Below are positions 32,056-41,612 of a DNA stretch of 57,307 bases, in pieces. The position numbers and the translations under genes were made by a program. The stretch is from positions 1 to 57,307 of the forward strand of contig CAAERO010000017.1 of NCBI GenBank assembly GCA_900758495.1, in the 5' to 3' direction. The number at the start of each line of letters is the position of its first letter. Within the stretch, counting starts at the first letter, position 1. The notes under the pieces were generated by a model that saw only the letters and a list, made by a program, of their open reading frames with translations, was not told the DNA's origin and did not search any database. The stretch is from Bacilli bacterium. Its GTDB lineage: Bacteria; Bacillota_I; Bacilli_A; RF39; UBA660.

Positions 32056-34695
32056 ATGAAAAAAATAATATTAGTAGATGGGAACAATTTACTATTTAGA
32101 AGTTATTATGCAACAAGCTATAATGGAGTCATTATGCGAAATAGTAAAGGATTTCCAACTAATGCTCTTTATGGCTTTATTAATATGATGAATAAAATTA
32201 TTGAAGAAGAAAAACCAAACTATATTCTTGTAGCTTTCGATAAAGGAAAAACTTTTAGGCATGAAAAGTATAAAGATTATAAAGCTGGTCGTAGAGAAAT
32301 GCCTGAAGAGTTAAAACTACAATTTCCAAAAGCTAAAGAGATTCTTGATACTATGGGAATAAAGCATTTTGAAATAGATAATTATGAAGCAGATGATATA
32401 ATTGGTACTCTTGCTAAAACAGTTGATGAAGAAGACAAATTTATTGCTACTATAATATCTAGTGATAAAGATTTACTACAACTAATAAGTACGGAAGTTG
32501 AAGTAAAACTTTTAAAGACAAAAGGCTCAATTAGATTTGATGAAGAAACTTTTAAAGAATATTATGGTACAACACCAATCCATATGATAGACTTAAAAGC
32601 CTTAATGGGAGATGCTAGTGATAATATATCAGGAGTAAAAGGAATTGGTGAGAAAACAGCAATTACTCTTTTAAAAAAATATGGTAGTCTTGATAATATT
32701 TATAATAATCTAGAAGATATTGGTGGTAAGACAGCTGATAAATTAAAAATAGGAAAAGATGATGCTTACAAAAGCTTTGATTTAGCTACTATTTATCGCG
32801 AAGTACCTATTCCTTTCACCCTAGAAGATTGTATTTATCAAGGACTTAATATTGAAGAATATATTTCTATTTTAAAGGAATTAGAATTTAAATCACTTCT
32901 AAAGAAAATTAACATCAATATAGAAGATTCTACTTTAATGGACCAACAAAGTTTTGACTTAATAGAAGAAAAACAAGTTAATAAATCATCTATCTCTTAT
33001 AATGACTTTGACTTTACTATACCTTTTTCCTTTTACTTAGAAATGGATGGATATACCTATAGTAAAAGTAAAATTATTGGTGGAGCTTTCACAAATGAAG
33101 ATAGTTCTTGTTTTATGACTATTGAAGATATTATTAATCATAAGGAAATATTTAATAACAATGTAACTAAATATACATATGATGTTAAGAGAATGATTAT
33201 TCTTTTAAATCAATACGATATAGTATTAAAAAATTGTAATTATGATAGTATGATTGGAGCTTATTTATTGGATTATAAATTAGATGATGATATTACTGTT
33301 TTAATGGGACAATTTAACTATGACTGTCCAAGTTATGAAGAAACTTATGGAACTGAAAAGAAAAAACGAGTAGTTGCTCTTGATGTTACAGAAAAACAAA
33401 CTATTATGAAAAGTGAATTCATTTATAATAGCAGAAAACAAATACTTGAAGAAATAGCTTCTTATGATGAGAGTAAATTGTTTGAAGAAATAGAAATGCC
33501 ACTTGCCTTTGTTTTAGCAGATATGGAATTAACAGGTATACGAGTTAATAAAGACTATTTATTAAAGCAAAAAGAAGAATTAGAAACAAAGATGAAACAA
33601 ATGCAAGAGGAAATATATGAAGATGCCACTTGTGAATTTAATATATTATCACCTAAGCAATTAGGAGAGGTTTTGTTTGAAAAGTTAAATATAGAATATC
33701 CTAAGAAACGAAAAAAAGATGATACAAGTTATTCAACTAGCAAAGATATATTAGATAAAATAAGTGATAAACATCAAATTGTTGAAAAGGTACTAGAATA
33801 TCGGAATCTCTACAAATTATATGCTAATTATTCGATTGGTTTAATAGATGAAATAAGAGAAGATGGAAAAATTCATACTATTTTCAACCAATGTTTAACA
33901 AGAACAGGTCGTTTATCTAGCAGTAAACCAAACCTACAGAATATTCCGATTAGAAGTGATTACTCTAAACTTGTTCGTAAAGCTTTTATTCCAGAAGAAG
34001 ACAGTCTTTTAATGAGTTCTGATTATAGTCAAATAGAGTTAAGAGTATTTGCACATATGGCTAATGCTACAAACTTACAAGAAGCTTTTATTGAAGATAA
34101 AGACATTCATTCAAAAACTGCTTCAGATATATTCAAGGTACCAATAAATGAAGTTGATAAAAAGATGCGTCGAATTGCTAAAACCGTCAACTTTGGTATC
34201 TTATATGGAATAAGTAGTTTTGGTCTTAGCGAAGACTTGAAAATAGATGTTGCTAGTGCAAAGGAGTTTTTATCAAACTACCTAAATACTTATCCTGGTA
34301 TTAAGGAATATATGGAGCAAGAAAAAAGCGAAGCTTATAAAAATGGTTTTGTTACTACAATAATGAATCGCAGAAGAAAAATAGATGAGTTGAAGAGTAG
34401 TAACTATATGGTACGAAGTAGTGGTGAGCGCATGGCTTTAAATACGCCAATTCAAGGAAGCGCTGCTGATATTTTAAAGAAAGCAATGGTTGAATTATAT
34501 CAAGCAATGAAAGATAGGAACTTAAAGAGTAAAATGCTAATTCAAGTGCACGATGAATTAGTGTTTAATGTTCATAAAGATGAACTTGATATAATGAAAG
34601 AACTAGTACGTGAGAAGATGGAACAAGTAGTAAAGCTTAGTGTACCATTAAAAGTAGATATTGAACTTGGTAGTGATTGGTATGAAGCAAAATAG
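32056..34695 (+). CDS. polA: DNA polymerase I
   Basis: PolA repairs DNA and removes primers. The 879 residues have three regions. The 5'-3' exonuclease (about 1-290) shows LVDGNNLLFRSYYA, FDKGKTFRHEKYKDYKAGR and LKALMGDASDNISGVKGIG. The middle 3'-5' exonuclease-like domain looks poorly conserved, as in other low-GC PolA, so proofreading is doubtful. The polymerase domain (about 480-879) shows RTGRLSSSKPNLQNIP, SSDYSQIELRVFAH, RRIAKTVNFGILYGIS and QVHDELVF. GAAGGTGC precedes the ATG. mutM follows after 22 bases. Confidence 0.97.
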   Translation: MKKIILVDGNNLLFRSYYATSYNGVIMRNSKGFPTNALYGFINMMNKIIEEEKPNYILVAFDKGKTFRHEKYKDYKAGRREMPEELKLQFPKAKEILDTMGIKHFEIDNYEADDIIGTLAKTVDEEDKFIATIISSDKDLLQLISTEVEVKLLKTKGSIRFDEETFKEYYGTTPIHMIDLKALMGDASDNISGVKGIGEKTAITLLKKYGSLDNIYNNLEDIGGKTADKLKIGKDDAYKSFDLATIYREVPIPFTLEDCIYQGLNIEEYISILKELEFKSLLKKININIEDSTLMDQQSFDLIEEKQVNKSSISYNDFDFTIPFSFYLEMDGYTYSKSKIIGGAFTNEDSSCFMTIEDIINHKEIFNNNVTKYTYDVKRMIILLNQYDIVLKNCNYDSMIGAYLLDYKLDDDITVLMGQFNYDCPSYEETYGTEKKKRVVALDVTEKQTIMKSEFIYNSRKQILEEIASYDESKLFEEIEMPLAFVLADMELTGIRVNKDYLLKQKEELETKMKQMQEEIYEDATCEFNILSPKQLGEVLFEKLNIEYPKKRKKDDTSYSTSKDILDKISDKHQIVEKVLEYRNLYKLYANYSIGLIDEIREDGKIHTIFNQCLTRTGRLSSSKPNLQNIPIRSDYSKLVRKAFIPEEDSLLMSSDYSQIELRVFAHMANATNLQEAFIEDKDIHSKTASDIFKVPINEVDKKMRRIAKTVNFGILYGISSFGLSEDLKIDVASAKEFLSNYLNTYPGIKEYMEQEKSEAYKNGFVTTIMNRRRKIDELKSSNYMVRSSGERMALNTPIQGSAADILKKAMVELYQAMKDRNLKSKMLIQVHDELVFNVHKDELDIMKELVREKMEQVVKLSVPLKVDIELGSDWYEAK

Positions 34696-34717
34696 TAGTA
34701 AAGGAAAGTGATGAGAT

Positions 34718-35536
34718 ATGCCAGAAAAACCTGAAGTAATTACAGTTGCAAAAATGTTAGAAAAAAGAATAGTTGGACATACTATTACAAAAGCTTATGT
34801 CTATTATGATAATGTAATAGTAGGCGATAAAAATGAATTTTTAGAAAAGATAAAAAATGAAAAAATTGAAAGTGTTACAACAAGGGGTAAATGGATAATT
34901 ATTTATTTAACTAATTATGCATTGTTAGTTCATCTTAGGATGGAAGGAAGATTTTATTTTCGACATAAAAATGAAGTTGTATCAAGACACGAACATGTTG
35001 CTTTATTGTTAGATGATAATATTGAAATGCGTTTTCATGATGTTAGAAAATTTGGTAGAATGATGCTGCTTCCTAAGTACAAAATTAATGAACAAAAGCC
35101 ACTTAGCGACTTGGGTTATGAGTTTGATGATGAAAGATTAACTAAAGAGTATCTATTAAATAAATTTAAGAGTAAAACTACGCCGATAAAAACTGTTTTA
35201 TTAGATCAAAACATTATTGCTGGAATTGGCAATATTTATGATGATGAAATATTATATCTAAGCCATATAAGCCCGTTAAGGCCTGCTAAAACAGTCAATA
35301 GTGCTGAAGCTGAGCAAATAATTAAAAATACAAGAATTGTGCTTAGAAAAGCCATTAAAATGGGTGGTACAACCATTAAAAGTTTTGAGTCTAGTGAGGG
35401 AGTTCATGGCAATTTTCAAAACGAATTACTCATACATGGTCGAAAGAATGAAAAGTGTAAAAATTGTAATGGCGACATTCTTTTTATAAGAGTTGGTGGT
35501 CGAGGAACTTATTACTGTCCGAATTGCCAAAAATAG
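34718..35536 (+). CDS. mutM: Formamidopyrimidine-DNA glycosylase (Fpg/MutM)
   Basis: MutM excises 8-oxoguanine and FaPy and nicks the strand. The 272 residues show the N-terminal P2-E3 catalytic pair in MPEKPEV (most homologues have MPELPEV), the catalytic lysine in TRGKWIII, the helix-two-turn-helix around LLDQNIIAGIGNIYDDEILY, and an intact C-terminal zinc finger (CKNC...CPNC). GGAAAGTGATGAGAT precedes the ATG. It lies in an operon with polA, a common pairing for base-excision repair. Confidence 0.96.
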   Translation: MPEKPEVITVAKMLEKRIVGHTITKAYVYYDNVIVGDKNEFLEKIKNEKIESVTTRGKWIIIYLTNYALLVHLRMEGRFYFRHKNEVVSRHEHVALLLDDNIEMRFHDVRKFGRMMLLPKYKINEQKPLSDLGYEFDDERLTKEYLLNKFKSKTTPIKTVLLDQNIIAGIGNIYDDEILYLSHISPLRPAKTVNSAEAEQIIKNTRIVLRKAIKMGGTTIKSFESSEGVHGNFQNELLIHGRKNEKCKNCNGDILFIRVGGRGTYYCPNCQK

Positions 35537-35546
35537 CAAAAAATTC

Positions 35547-35575
35547 TATACAAAATGACAAATTTATAGTATAAT
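35547..35575 (+). promoter_or_regulatory. SigA promoter of pyk
   Basis: TATACA (35547-35552), a 17-base spacer and TATAAT (35570-35575), 32 bases before the pyk ATG. Confidence 0.68.
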
Positions 35576-35607
35576 TATTACTGTTTGAAAGAAGGAGTGT
35601 GTAGTAA

Positions 35608-37020
35608 ATGAAAAAGACAAAAATAGTTTGTAGTATTGGACCAGCATCTAATGAAGCTGATGTAATGGAACAAATGGTTTTAGCAGGAATGAATGTTGCT
35701 AGAATTAACTTTACCCATGCAACAATTGAAGAAAGAGATAAAGCTATTGCTTCAGTTCGTGAGGTAAGAACAAGAACTGGTAAGTCTGTAGCAATATTAT
35801 GGGATACTAAAGGACCTGAATTTAGAAGTGGTATGCTAGAAAATGATTCTATCGAATTAGTTAATGGAAATATTATTCGTATGGTTAAAGAAGAAGTACT
35901 TGGTACAACTGAAAGATTCTCAGTTAACCATCCTGAAGCTATTGATAGTTTATCTATTGGTGATGCTATTTTACTAGAAAATGCTAAAATGAAACTTGAA
36001 GTTATTAGTAAAGAAGAAGATGGTGTTACTTGTAAGGTAATCGCTGGTGGAACTCTAGGAAACAGAAAAAGTATGAGTGTTCCTGGTGTTAAATTAAATA
36101 TTCCTTATGTAAGTGAATTAGATAGAAAAGATATTGAATACGCTTGTGCAAATGGTGGTGAATATCTAGCATTATCATTTGTATCTTGTAAAGAAGACGT
36201 TTTAGAAATTAAAGAAATTTTAAAACAACATAATAGAGAAGACTTACAAATCATTTGTAAGATTGAAAGTGATTTAGGTATTAAAAACTTAGAATCAATT
36301 TTAGAAGTATCAGATGGTGTTATGGTAGCTAGAGGAGATTTAGGTACAGAAATTCCTAGTGAAATGTTACCTATCGTTCAAAAGCAAATGATTAAAACTT
36401 GTAGAAGATTTGGTAAAATTGCTATAGTTGCTACAGAAATGCTTGAAACAATGATGGAAAACAATCGTCCAAAAAGAGCGGAAACTAGCGATATTGCTAA
36501 TGCTGTATTCGATGGAACCGATGCTGTTATGCTAAGTGGTGAAACTACTATTGGTAAACATCCAGTAGAAACAGTAGCAGCTATGGCTAATATCTGTGAA
36601 ACTGCTGAAAAATATGCTGAATTCAATTATTCAAATGAAAATGAACGTGTTATTGATGTTCAATCTGCTATTGCTGATGCTGTTGTTGATACTACAAAAA
36701 GACTTAATGCTAAACTAATTTGTGCTGCTACAATTAGTGGTTCAACAGCTAGAGTAATTAGTAATTTAAAACCAAAAGCAACTGTTCTTGCTTTAGTACC
36801 TGATGAAAAAACAGGACGACGTCTTGCTTTAAATTGGGGAGTTTATCCAGCTTTATTACCAGTTTGTAATTCAACTGATGAAGTTCTTACAAAAAGTGTA
36901 GCTTGTGCTAAAGATTATACTGAATTAGTAAGTGGAGATATCGTAGTTACTACTGGAGGTTTTCCTAATAATGCAGTATCTAGAACAACTAATTTAATGA
37001 AGATTGAAGTTATCGATTAA
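35608..37020 (+). CDS. pyk: Pyruvate kinase
   Basis: Pyk is the last step of glycolysis (PEP + ADP to pyruvate + ATP). The 470 residues have the TIM barrel with KIVCSIGPAS, the NFTHAT segment (family NxSHG), DTKGPEFRSG, and the active-site signature IVATEMLETMM with catalytic Lys in ICKIESDLGI, plus the C-terminal allosteric domain. The extra PEP-utilising domain found in Bacillus Pyk is absent. It has its own promoter and terminator and a strong ribosome site (GAAGGAGTG). Confidence 0.97.
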   Translation: MKKTKIVCSIGPASNEADVMEQMVLAGMNVARINFTHATIEERDKAIASVREVRTRTGKSVAILWDTKGPEFRSGMLENDSIELVNGNIIRMVKEEVLGTTERFSVNHPEAIDSLSIGDAILLENAKMKLEVISKEEDGVTCKVIAGGTLGNRKSMSVPGVKLNIPYVSELDRKDIEYACANGGEYLALSFVSCKEDVLEIKEILKQHNREDLQIICKIESDLGIKNLESILEVSDGVMVARGDLGTEIPSEMLPIVQKQMIKTCRRFGKIAIVATEMLETMMENNRPKRAETSDIANAVFDGTDAVMLSGETTIGKHPVETVAAMANICETAEKYAEFNYSNENERVIDVQSAIADAVVDTTKRLNAKLICAATISGSTARVISNLKPKATVLALVPDEKTGRRLALNWGVYPALLPVCNSTDEVLTKSVACAKDYTELVSGDIVVTTGGFPNNAVSRTTNLMKIEVID

Positions 37021-37031
37021 TAGTAAAAATA

Positions 37032-37057
37032 AAAAAGCTCATTTAAGGGCTTTTTTG
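37032..37057 (+). terminator. Terminator after pyk
   Basis: AAAAAGCTC-atttaa-GGGCTTTTTT (one G:T). It overlaps the 3' end of the convergent small membrane protein gene and may act in both directions. Confidence 0.85.
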
Positions 37058-37368
37058 ATTTGCAAGTATTTTGCTTCTAATTCTTGAATATTGTTTTCTA
37101 AAAAGTAATAATGATAAAGATAAAAACCTAATAAAATTAGAAGAATAATAACTAATAATAACAACAAAATTGAAGGTTTAATAGTTAGTAGGTAAAAGAA
37201 GAAACAATTAAGAAAAATAACGGTTATAGTAACTAATAGATGAATAAGTCTTTCATGTTGAAAGTAACTAATCATTACGTTAAAATCTTCTAAATCTTGT
37301 TTGGTAAAATTTTTATTATTAAGATTTTCATCAACTTGGCGTTGATAATCCTTTAATAAATTTTTCAT
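37039..37368 (-). CDS. Small two-helix membrane protein, unknown
   Basis: I do not recognise this protein. It has 109 residues. A charged N-terminus is followed by two adjacent membrane segments (LIHLLVTITVIFLNCFFFYLL, about 43-63, and ILLLLLVIILLILLGFYLYHYYF, about 67-89) and a coiled-coil-like tail (ENNIQELEAKYLQIKKALK). It overlaps the gmk stop by 4 bases and is the third gene of tmcAL-gmk-orf. Its 3' end contains the pyk terminator. Confidence 0.75.
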   Translation of the reverse strand: MKNLLKDYQRQVDENLNNKNFTKQDLEDFNVMISYFQHERLIHLLVTITVIFLNCFFFYLLTIKPSILLLLLVIILLILLGFYLYHYYFLENNIQELEAKYLQIKKALK

Positions 37369-38051
37369 AATGAAATTTCCTCGTTTTCAAAATTTTTTTT
37401 ATCTTCTAATAATTTTTCATGCACACGTTCCTCTTCAGTATTCAAATATACTTCCTCAATACGGTCAACTCTACATCTTTCTGCATCAAGTATAGCTTGA
37501 ACTTTACTAGCAGCAATATCAACTTCATCATTAACTACAACATAATTATACTTACTAACTTCGTTTATTTCTTCATAGGCTCTTTTGAAACGCATATCGA
37601 TTTTTTCCTGATCTTCCGTTTTTCTAGCTTCTAATCGCCGTTTTAATTCCTTCATACTAGGTGGTAGAATAAAGATAAACAATGCTTCTTTAATCTTTTC
37701 TTTTACTTTTAAAGCTCCTTGAATTTCTATTTCCAATATAACGTCTTCACCATTATCTAGATGTTCTTTAATGTATTTTTTTGGTGTTCCATAGTAATTT
37801 TTAGAATATTCAGCATATTCTAAAAATTCTCCGTCTGCAATTTCTTGTTCAAATTCATCTCTTGATAGAAAATAATAGTTTACACCATTTTTTTCTTCAC
37901 CGCGAGGTGCTCTACTAGTACAAGAAATAGATAACCAAATATTTTTATTTTTTTCCATTACTTTGTTAATAATAGTATTTTTACCACAACCAGAAGGTCC
38001 TGATAGGACAACTAATAATCCTTGCTTTTTTGTTCTTAACATTGATTCCAT
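37365..38051 (-). CDS. gmk: Guanylate kinase
   Basis: Gmk converts GMP + ATP to GDP + ADP. The protein has 228 residues. The P-loop is GPSGCGKNT (most homologues have GKG/GKS at that place), followed by SISCTSRAPRGEEKNGVNYYF for GMP binding, EFLEYAEYSKNYYGTP, and DVILEIEIQGALKVK. A C-terminal extension of about 25 residues (NTEEERVHEKLLEDKKNF) is longer than in B. subtilis Gmk. AAAGGAATG precedes the ATG. It lies 6 bases after tmcAL. Confidence 0.95.
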   Translation of the reverse strand: MESMLRTKKQGLLVVLSGPSGCGKNTIINKVMEKNKNIWLSISCTSRAPRGEEKNGVNYYFLSRDEFEQEIADGEFLEYAEYSKNYYGTPKKYIKEHLDNGEDVILEIEIQGALKVKEKIKEALFIFILPPSMKELKRRLEARKTEDQEKIDMRFKRAYEEINEVSKYNYVVVNDEVDIAASKVQAILDAERCRVDRIEEVYLNTEEERVHEKLLEDKKNFENEEISL

Positions 38052-38057
38052 ATTTTA

Positions 38058-39215
38058 TCATTCCTTTCTTATTGGAAAAACTTTGAATTCATCAGTCTTA
38101 ATATTGTTACCATTTATATATTCTAAACAGTAGATGAGTGATACTTTATATTCAAGTTCTAACATTTCACTTTTTTCTCTGGTGAATTTACTAATAATGG
38201 GTAATTGACAACTTTTTTTAATTTTATTTAGATAACTTTGTCCAACTTGATTTAGTCCTAAAATTCTTATATATGTAATAGTATTCATTTTATCACGAAC
38301 ATCTTTAGTATAATCACATAGATAATATAAAAGCCCTCTTGCTACTTTTCGATAAGTAATATTTTTCGTTTTAACACTATTGATTAATTCATCATATGAA
38401 GTGACATTATTGATATTTTTCTTTAGTTTATTAATAAGACTTCTATCAAGTGATGGATATTCTTTTTTATCATCTTCAATCAGTAACTTATATTTAAGAT
38501 ATTTAAAATAATCTTCATTAGTCAAGACTTTATTTTTTATTTCTTCTAGATATGGTAAAACATAGCTAGGTACTTGATCTTTAATATTATCACCATTTGC
38601 TAAGGCTTTTCTAATACTGCTAGCACTTGAAATATTATTTTCTAAAACATTACTATTGTAGTCATTAGTTCTTTTAATGGCATGAACCTTTATCTTATAA
38701 TTATTCTTCTTTATTGACTTAATATAAGAACTAGCTAAAATATCATTAGGTAAGTTAATGCTTTCATTAGTAATATCTAGAAAAGCAGCATTTCTAGCAG
38801 AAGGATAATTCATTCCACTCGCTAAATAAACTCTAACTAATGGGCAAAAACTATTGTTATTCAGTTCTATATCAACCATTTTTAAAAGATAAGTTAAATC
38901 ATTTGATTCGCTACCAAAAACTAAATCAGTAACTCCTAGGGAGTTAGCTAAAGAAGTAGCACCATCAGCAAATATTTCACTAGAAGCAGTTGCAAATGGA
39001 AAAGGTAATTCTACTACTAAATCAAAACCAGCAGTTAGTGCAATTTTTGTTTTACTTTTTTTATCAAGAATGGAAGGCTCTGCTCTTTGAGTGAAATTCC
39101 CACTCATAATAAGAATATAAATAGCATCATTAAACATTTCTTTGGCTTTATTTAGTAAATATAAGTGTCCGTTATGAAACGGATTAAACTCCGCTATAAT
39201 TCCAACTACTTTCAT
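38058..39215 (-). CDS. tmcAL: tRNA(Met) cytidine acetate ligase TmcAL
   Basis: TmcAL makes N4-acetylcytidine at the wobble base of elongator tRNA-Met from acetate and ATP. The 385 residues show the nucleotidyltransferase signature FNPFHNGH (10-17) after VVGIIAE, then IMSGNFTQRAEPSILDKKSK, FDLVVELPFPFATASSEIFA and LVFGSESND, all typical of the YlbM family. AAAAGGAGG precedes the ATG. It is the first gene of tmcAL-gmk-orf and divergent from xerD. Confidence 0.94.
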   Translation of the reverse strand: MKVVGIIAEFNPFHNGHLYLLNKAKEMFNDAIYILIMSGNFTQRAEPSILDKKSKTKIALTAGFDLVVELPFPFATASSEIFADGATSLANSLGVTDLVFGSESNDLTYLLKMVDIELNNNSFCPLVRVYLASGMNYPSARNAAFLDITNESINLPNDILASSYIKSIKKNNYKIKVHAIKRTNDYNSNVLENNISSASSIRKALANGDNIKDQVPSYVLPYLEEIKNKVLTNEDYFKYLKYKLLIEDDKKEYPSLDRSLINKLKKNINNVTSYDELINSVKTKNITYRKVARGLLYYLCDYTKDVRDKMNTITYIRILGLNQVGQSYLNKIKKSCQLPIISKFTREKSEMLELEYKVSLIYCLEYINGNNIKTDEFKVFPIRKE

Positions 39216-39294
39216 ATGTTTCCTCCTTTTTAATTAACTTATTATAACACGTTTTCAAACTTTATGGTATACTGTTATAGGAAGGAATTATACT

Positions 39295-40197
39295 ATGAAG
39301 TTTCAAGTTGGGAAAGAAGATTTTATTAACTGCTGTGAATATGAAAAAGGTTTAGCGAGTAATAGTTTAAAATCATATAGCTATGAATTAAATGCCTATC
39401 AGAGTTATTTAGAGGATAAGTTCAATATAATAGATGTAAAAGATATAAAAAAAGAACACATTGAAAGTTATTTGAAATATTGTTATTCACTAAATGAGGA
39501 TAGTAGAACTGTTTCTCATAAAATAACCACTATTTATAGTTTTCATAAGTATCTTTTAAGAGAAAAAGTTGTAAAGGAAAATGAAGCAGAATTTATTGAC
39601 CGACCAAAGCTTTCTAAACATTTACCTTATACTTTAAGTGTTAGTCAAGTTGATAAGTTACTTGATATAGAATTAAAAACTCCATTTGACTATCGTGATA
39701 AAGCTATGCTAGAATTGATGTACAGCACAGGACTTAGAGTGTCGGAATTAATAAGTCTTACTGTCTATGATATAGATTTTTATAATGCTTTTTTGAGAGT
39801 GAAAGGAAAAGGTAGTAAGGAAAGAATTATTCCTATTAACAGTAATTCTCTTAAATACTTAAAACTTTATTTAGAATATAGACCTACTATGTTAAAAAAG
39901 AAAAATTCAGAGCAATTATTCTTGAATTCTAGAGGTGAGGGAATTTCAAGACAAGGCTTTTTCAAAAATCTTAAGAAACTGTTAGCTGAAAAAAGTATGC
40001 CAACTAACATCTCGCCTCATAGTTTAAGACATTCTTTTGCAACACACTTAATTGAAAATGGGGCCGATCTTAGAAGTGTTCAAACTATGTTAGGTCATTC
40101 TGATATTACAACAACTAAAATATATACGCATATAACTAATGAAAAAGTTAAGAATGATTACTTGCATAATCATCCAAGAGCAGAGAAAGAAGAGTGA
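39295..40197 (+). CDS. Tyrosine recombinase XerD/XerC-like
   Basis: This site-specific recombinase probably resolves chromosome dimers at dif. The 300 residues have an N-terminal SAM-like core-binding domain (about 1-100) and a catalytic domain with R148 (STGLRVSEL), K172 (GKGSKERI), H242 and R245 (HSLRHSFATHL), H268 (LGHSDITTT) and nucleophile Y277. The length and motif spacing fit XerC/XerD and not a phage integrase. AGGAAGGA precedes the ATG. It lies 4 bases before deoB, an arrangement like the xerD-deoB(drm) order of Bacillus. Confidence 0.93.
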   Translation: MKFQVGKEDFINCCEYEKGLASNSLKSYSYELNAYQSYLEDKFNIIDVKDIKKEHIESYLKYCYSLNEDSRTVSHKITTIYSFHKYLLREKVVKENEAEFIDRPKLSKHLPYTLSVSQVDKLLDIELKTPFDYRDKAMLELMYSTGLRVSELISLTVYDIDFYNAFLRVKGKGSKERIIPINSNSLKYLKLYLEYRPTMLKKKNSEQLFLNSRGEGISRQGFFKNLKKLLAEKSMPTNISPHSLRHSFATHLIENGADLRSVQTMLGHSDITTTKIYTHITNEKVKNDYLHNHPRAEKEE

Positions 40198-40201
40198 ATT
40201 T

Positions 40202-41371
40202 ATGAAATTTAAAAGGGTATTTTTAATGATTTTAGACTCGTTAGGAGTAGGGGAAGCGAAAGATGCTAGCAATTATGATGACAATGGCTGTAATACCCTA
40301 GGACATATCAAAGATAATTATGATTTGTTTATTCCAAATCTAGCTAAAATAGGCCTTCTTGACACCTTAACACTTGAAAATAAAGATACTAATGACGCTT
40401 ATTATACTATTGCTCAACCTAATAATATAGGAAAAGATAGTTTATCTGGACATTATGAAATGATTGGTATAACATCTAATATACCTTTTAAGACTTTTAA
40501 TGAAAATGGTTTTCCAATTGAATTAATTGATGAAATTGAAAGAGTAACAGGTAGACGCGTTATTGGTAATAAATGTAGCCATAATAATGATATTATTAAT
40601 GAATTAGGAGAAAGACAATTAAATTATGGTTCTTTAATTGTTTATACATCTGCTGATTCTGATTTGCAGATTGCAGCGCATGAAGATATTATTTCTGCGG
40701 AACTATTATATTCTTATTGTGAAAAAGTAAGAGAACTAACTATGCGAGAAGACTTTTTAGTATCAAGAGTTATAGCTAGGCCATTTACTGGTAAAAGTGG
40801 TAATTTTAAGTTAAATAACGCGGGGAGAAAAGATTATTCTATCAGGCCACCAAAACGAACTATATTAGATGATTTGAATGATAATGGCTATAATGTAATT
40901 GGTATTGGTAAAGTAAATGATATTTTTGCAGAACAGGGAATTAATAAAGTATTAAAAGCTTCAAATAATCAAGAAGCTCTAACAAAGTTTACTAACATAA
41001 TGGATAAAAACTTTACTGGACTTTGTATGGTTAATTTATCAGATTTTGATAATTTATATGGACATGTTCGTGATGTAGAAGGATATGGTAAGGCAATAGA
41101 GGAATTAGATGTGGAAATTCCTTTGTTACTTAATAAATTAGAAATGGACGATTTATTAATTATAACAGCCGATCATGGTAACGATCCAACTTTTAATGGA
41201 AATGACCATACTAGAGAAAACGTTCCTGTAATATTATATTGTCGTAATTTTAAAACGCCTCATCTTTTGGAAAGTCAAGAAACTTTTGCTTGTATTGGTG
41301 CAACTATTGCTGATAATTTTGACTTAGATATACCAGAGATTGGCTCAAGTTTACTGGAATTTTTGAATTAA
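40202..41371 (+). CDS. deoB: Phosphopentomutase
   Basis: DeoB interconverts ribose-1-P and ribose-5-P (and the deoxy forms) in nucleoside salvage. The 389 residues match the family. The alkaline-phosphatase-like metal site is seen in FLMILDSLGVGEAKDA, GNKCSHNNDIIN, and DLLIITADHGNDPTFNGNDHTRENVP. ATG 40202 gives the family N-terminus (MKFKRVFLMILDS); the longer frame overlapping xerD is rejected. It follows xerD by 4 bases. Confidence 0.96.
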   Translation: MKFKRVFLMILDSLGVGEAKDASNYDDNGCNTLGHIKDNYDLFIPNLAKIGLLDTLTLENKDTNDAYYTIAQPNNIGKDSLSGHYEMIGITSNIPFKTFNENGFPIELIDEIERVTGRRVIGNKCSHNNDIINELGERQLNYGSLIVYTSADSDLQIAAHEDIISAELLYSYCEKVRELTMREDFLVSRVIARPFTGKSGNFKLNNAGRKDYSIRPPKRTILDDLNDNGYNVIGIGKVNDIFAEQGINKVLKASNNQEALTKFTNIMDKNFTGLCMVNLSDFDNLYGHVRDVEGYGKAIEELDVEIPLLLNKLEMDDLLIITADHGNDPTFNGNDHTRENVPVILYCRNFKTPHLLESQETFACIGATIADNFDLDIPEIGSSLLEFLN

Positions 41372-41400
41372 AAAATAACTAAAAAAGGGTAGAGTAGAGC

Positions 41401-41447
41401 AAATAAAAAGAAGTGACTAGCTTATAATTAGCCATTTCTTTTTATTT
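41401..41447. terminator. Bidirectional terminator between deoB and the DUF1540-like gene
   Basis: AAATAAAAAGAAGTGACTA pairs with TAGCCATTTCTTTTTATTT apart from two mismatches. The A-rich and T-rich outer arms give a T tail on both strands. It covers the stop codon of the small minus-strand gene. Confidence 0.82.
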
Positions 41448-41612
41448 ATCTTTTTTAAAATTAGAACATATAGTTTCGTCTTTGTACTTAGCATTATTAT
41501 CATCACATGATGAACCAACTTTTATTTCATCTAATTCGCATTTACAATCTTTATGATGCTTGCAAGATTTAACATCACAATGAATTGTTTGGCTTTTCTT
41601 TTCTTTAAACAT
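41442..41612 (-). CDS. DUF1540-like small Cys-rich protein
   Basis: A 56-residue ORF. A core with IHCDVKSCKHHKDCKC, then SSC and a C-terminal TICSNF, gives six cysteines spaced like the DUF1540 domain, a short, probably metal-binding module found mainly in Clostridia and Bacilli, some in spore-associated proteins. GGAGGAG lies 8 bases before the ATG, which strongly supports translation. It stands alone, convergent with deoB. The function is unknown. Confidence 0.82.
   Translation of the reverse strand: MFKEKKSQTIHCDVKSCKHHKDCKCELDEIKVGSSCDDNNAKYKDETICSNFKKDK

Noticed and set aside
34718..34740. MutM inactivated by MPEKPEV instead of MPELPEV
   Set aside because: The catalytic P2 and E3 remain. 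Only the fourth residue differs, and the zinc finger and other motifs are intact.
39295..40197. The tyrosine recombinase as a phage integrase marking an integrated element
   Set aside because: Its length, motif spacing and position directly before deoB fit housekeeping XerD, and no phage genes or att repeats are nearby.
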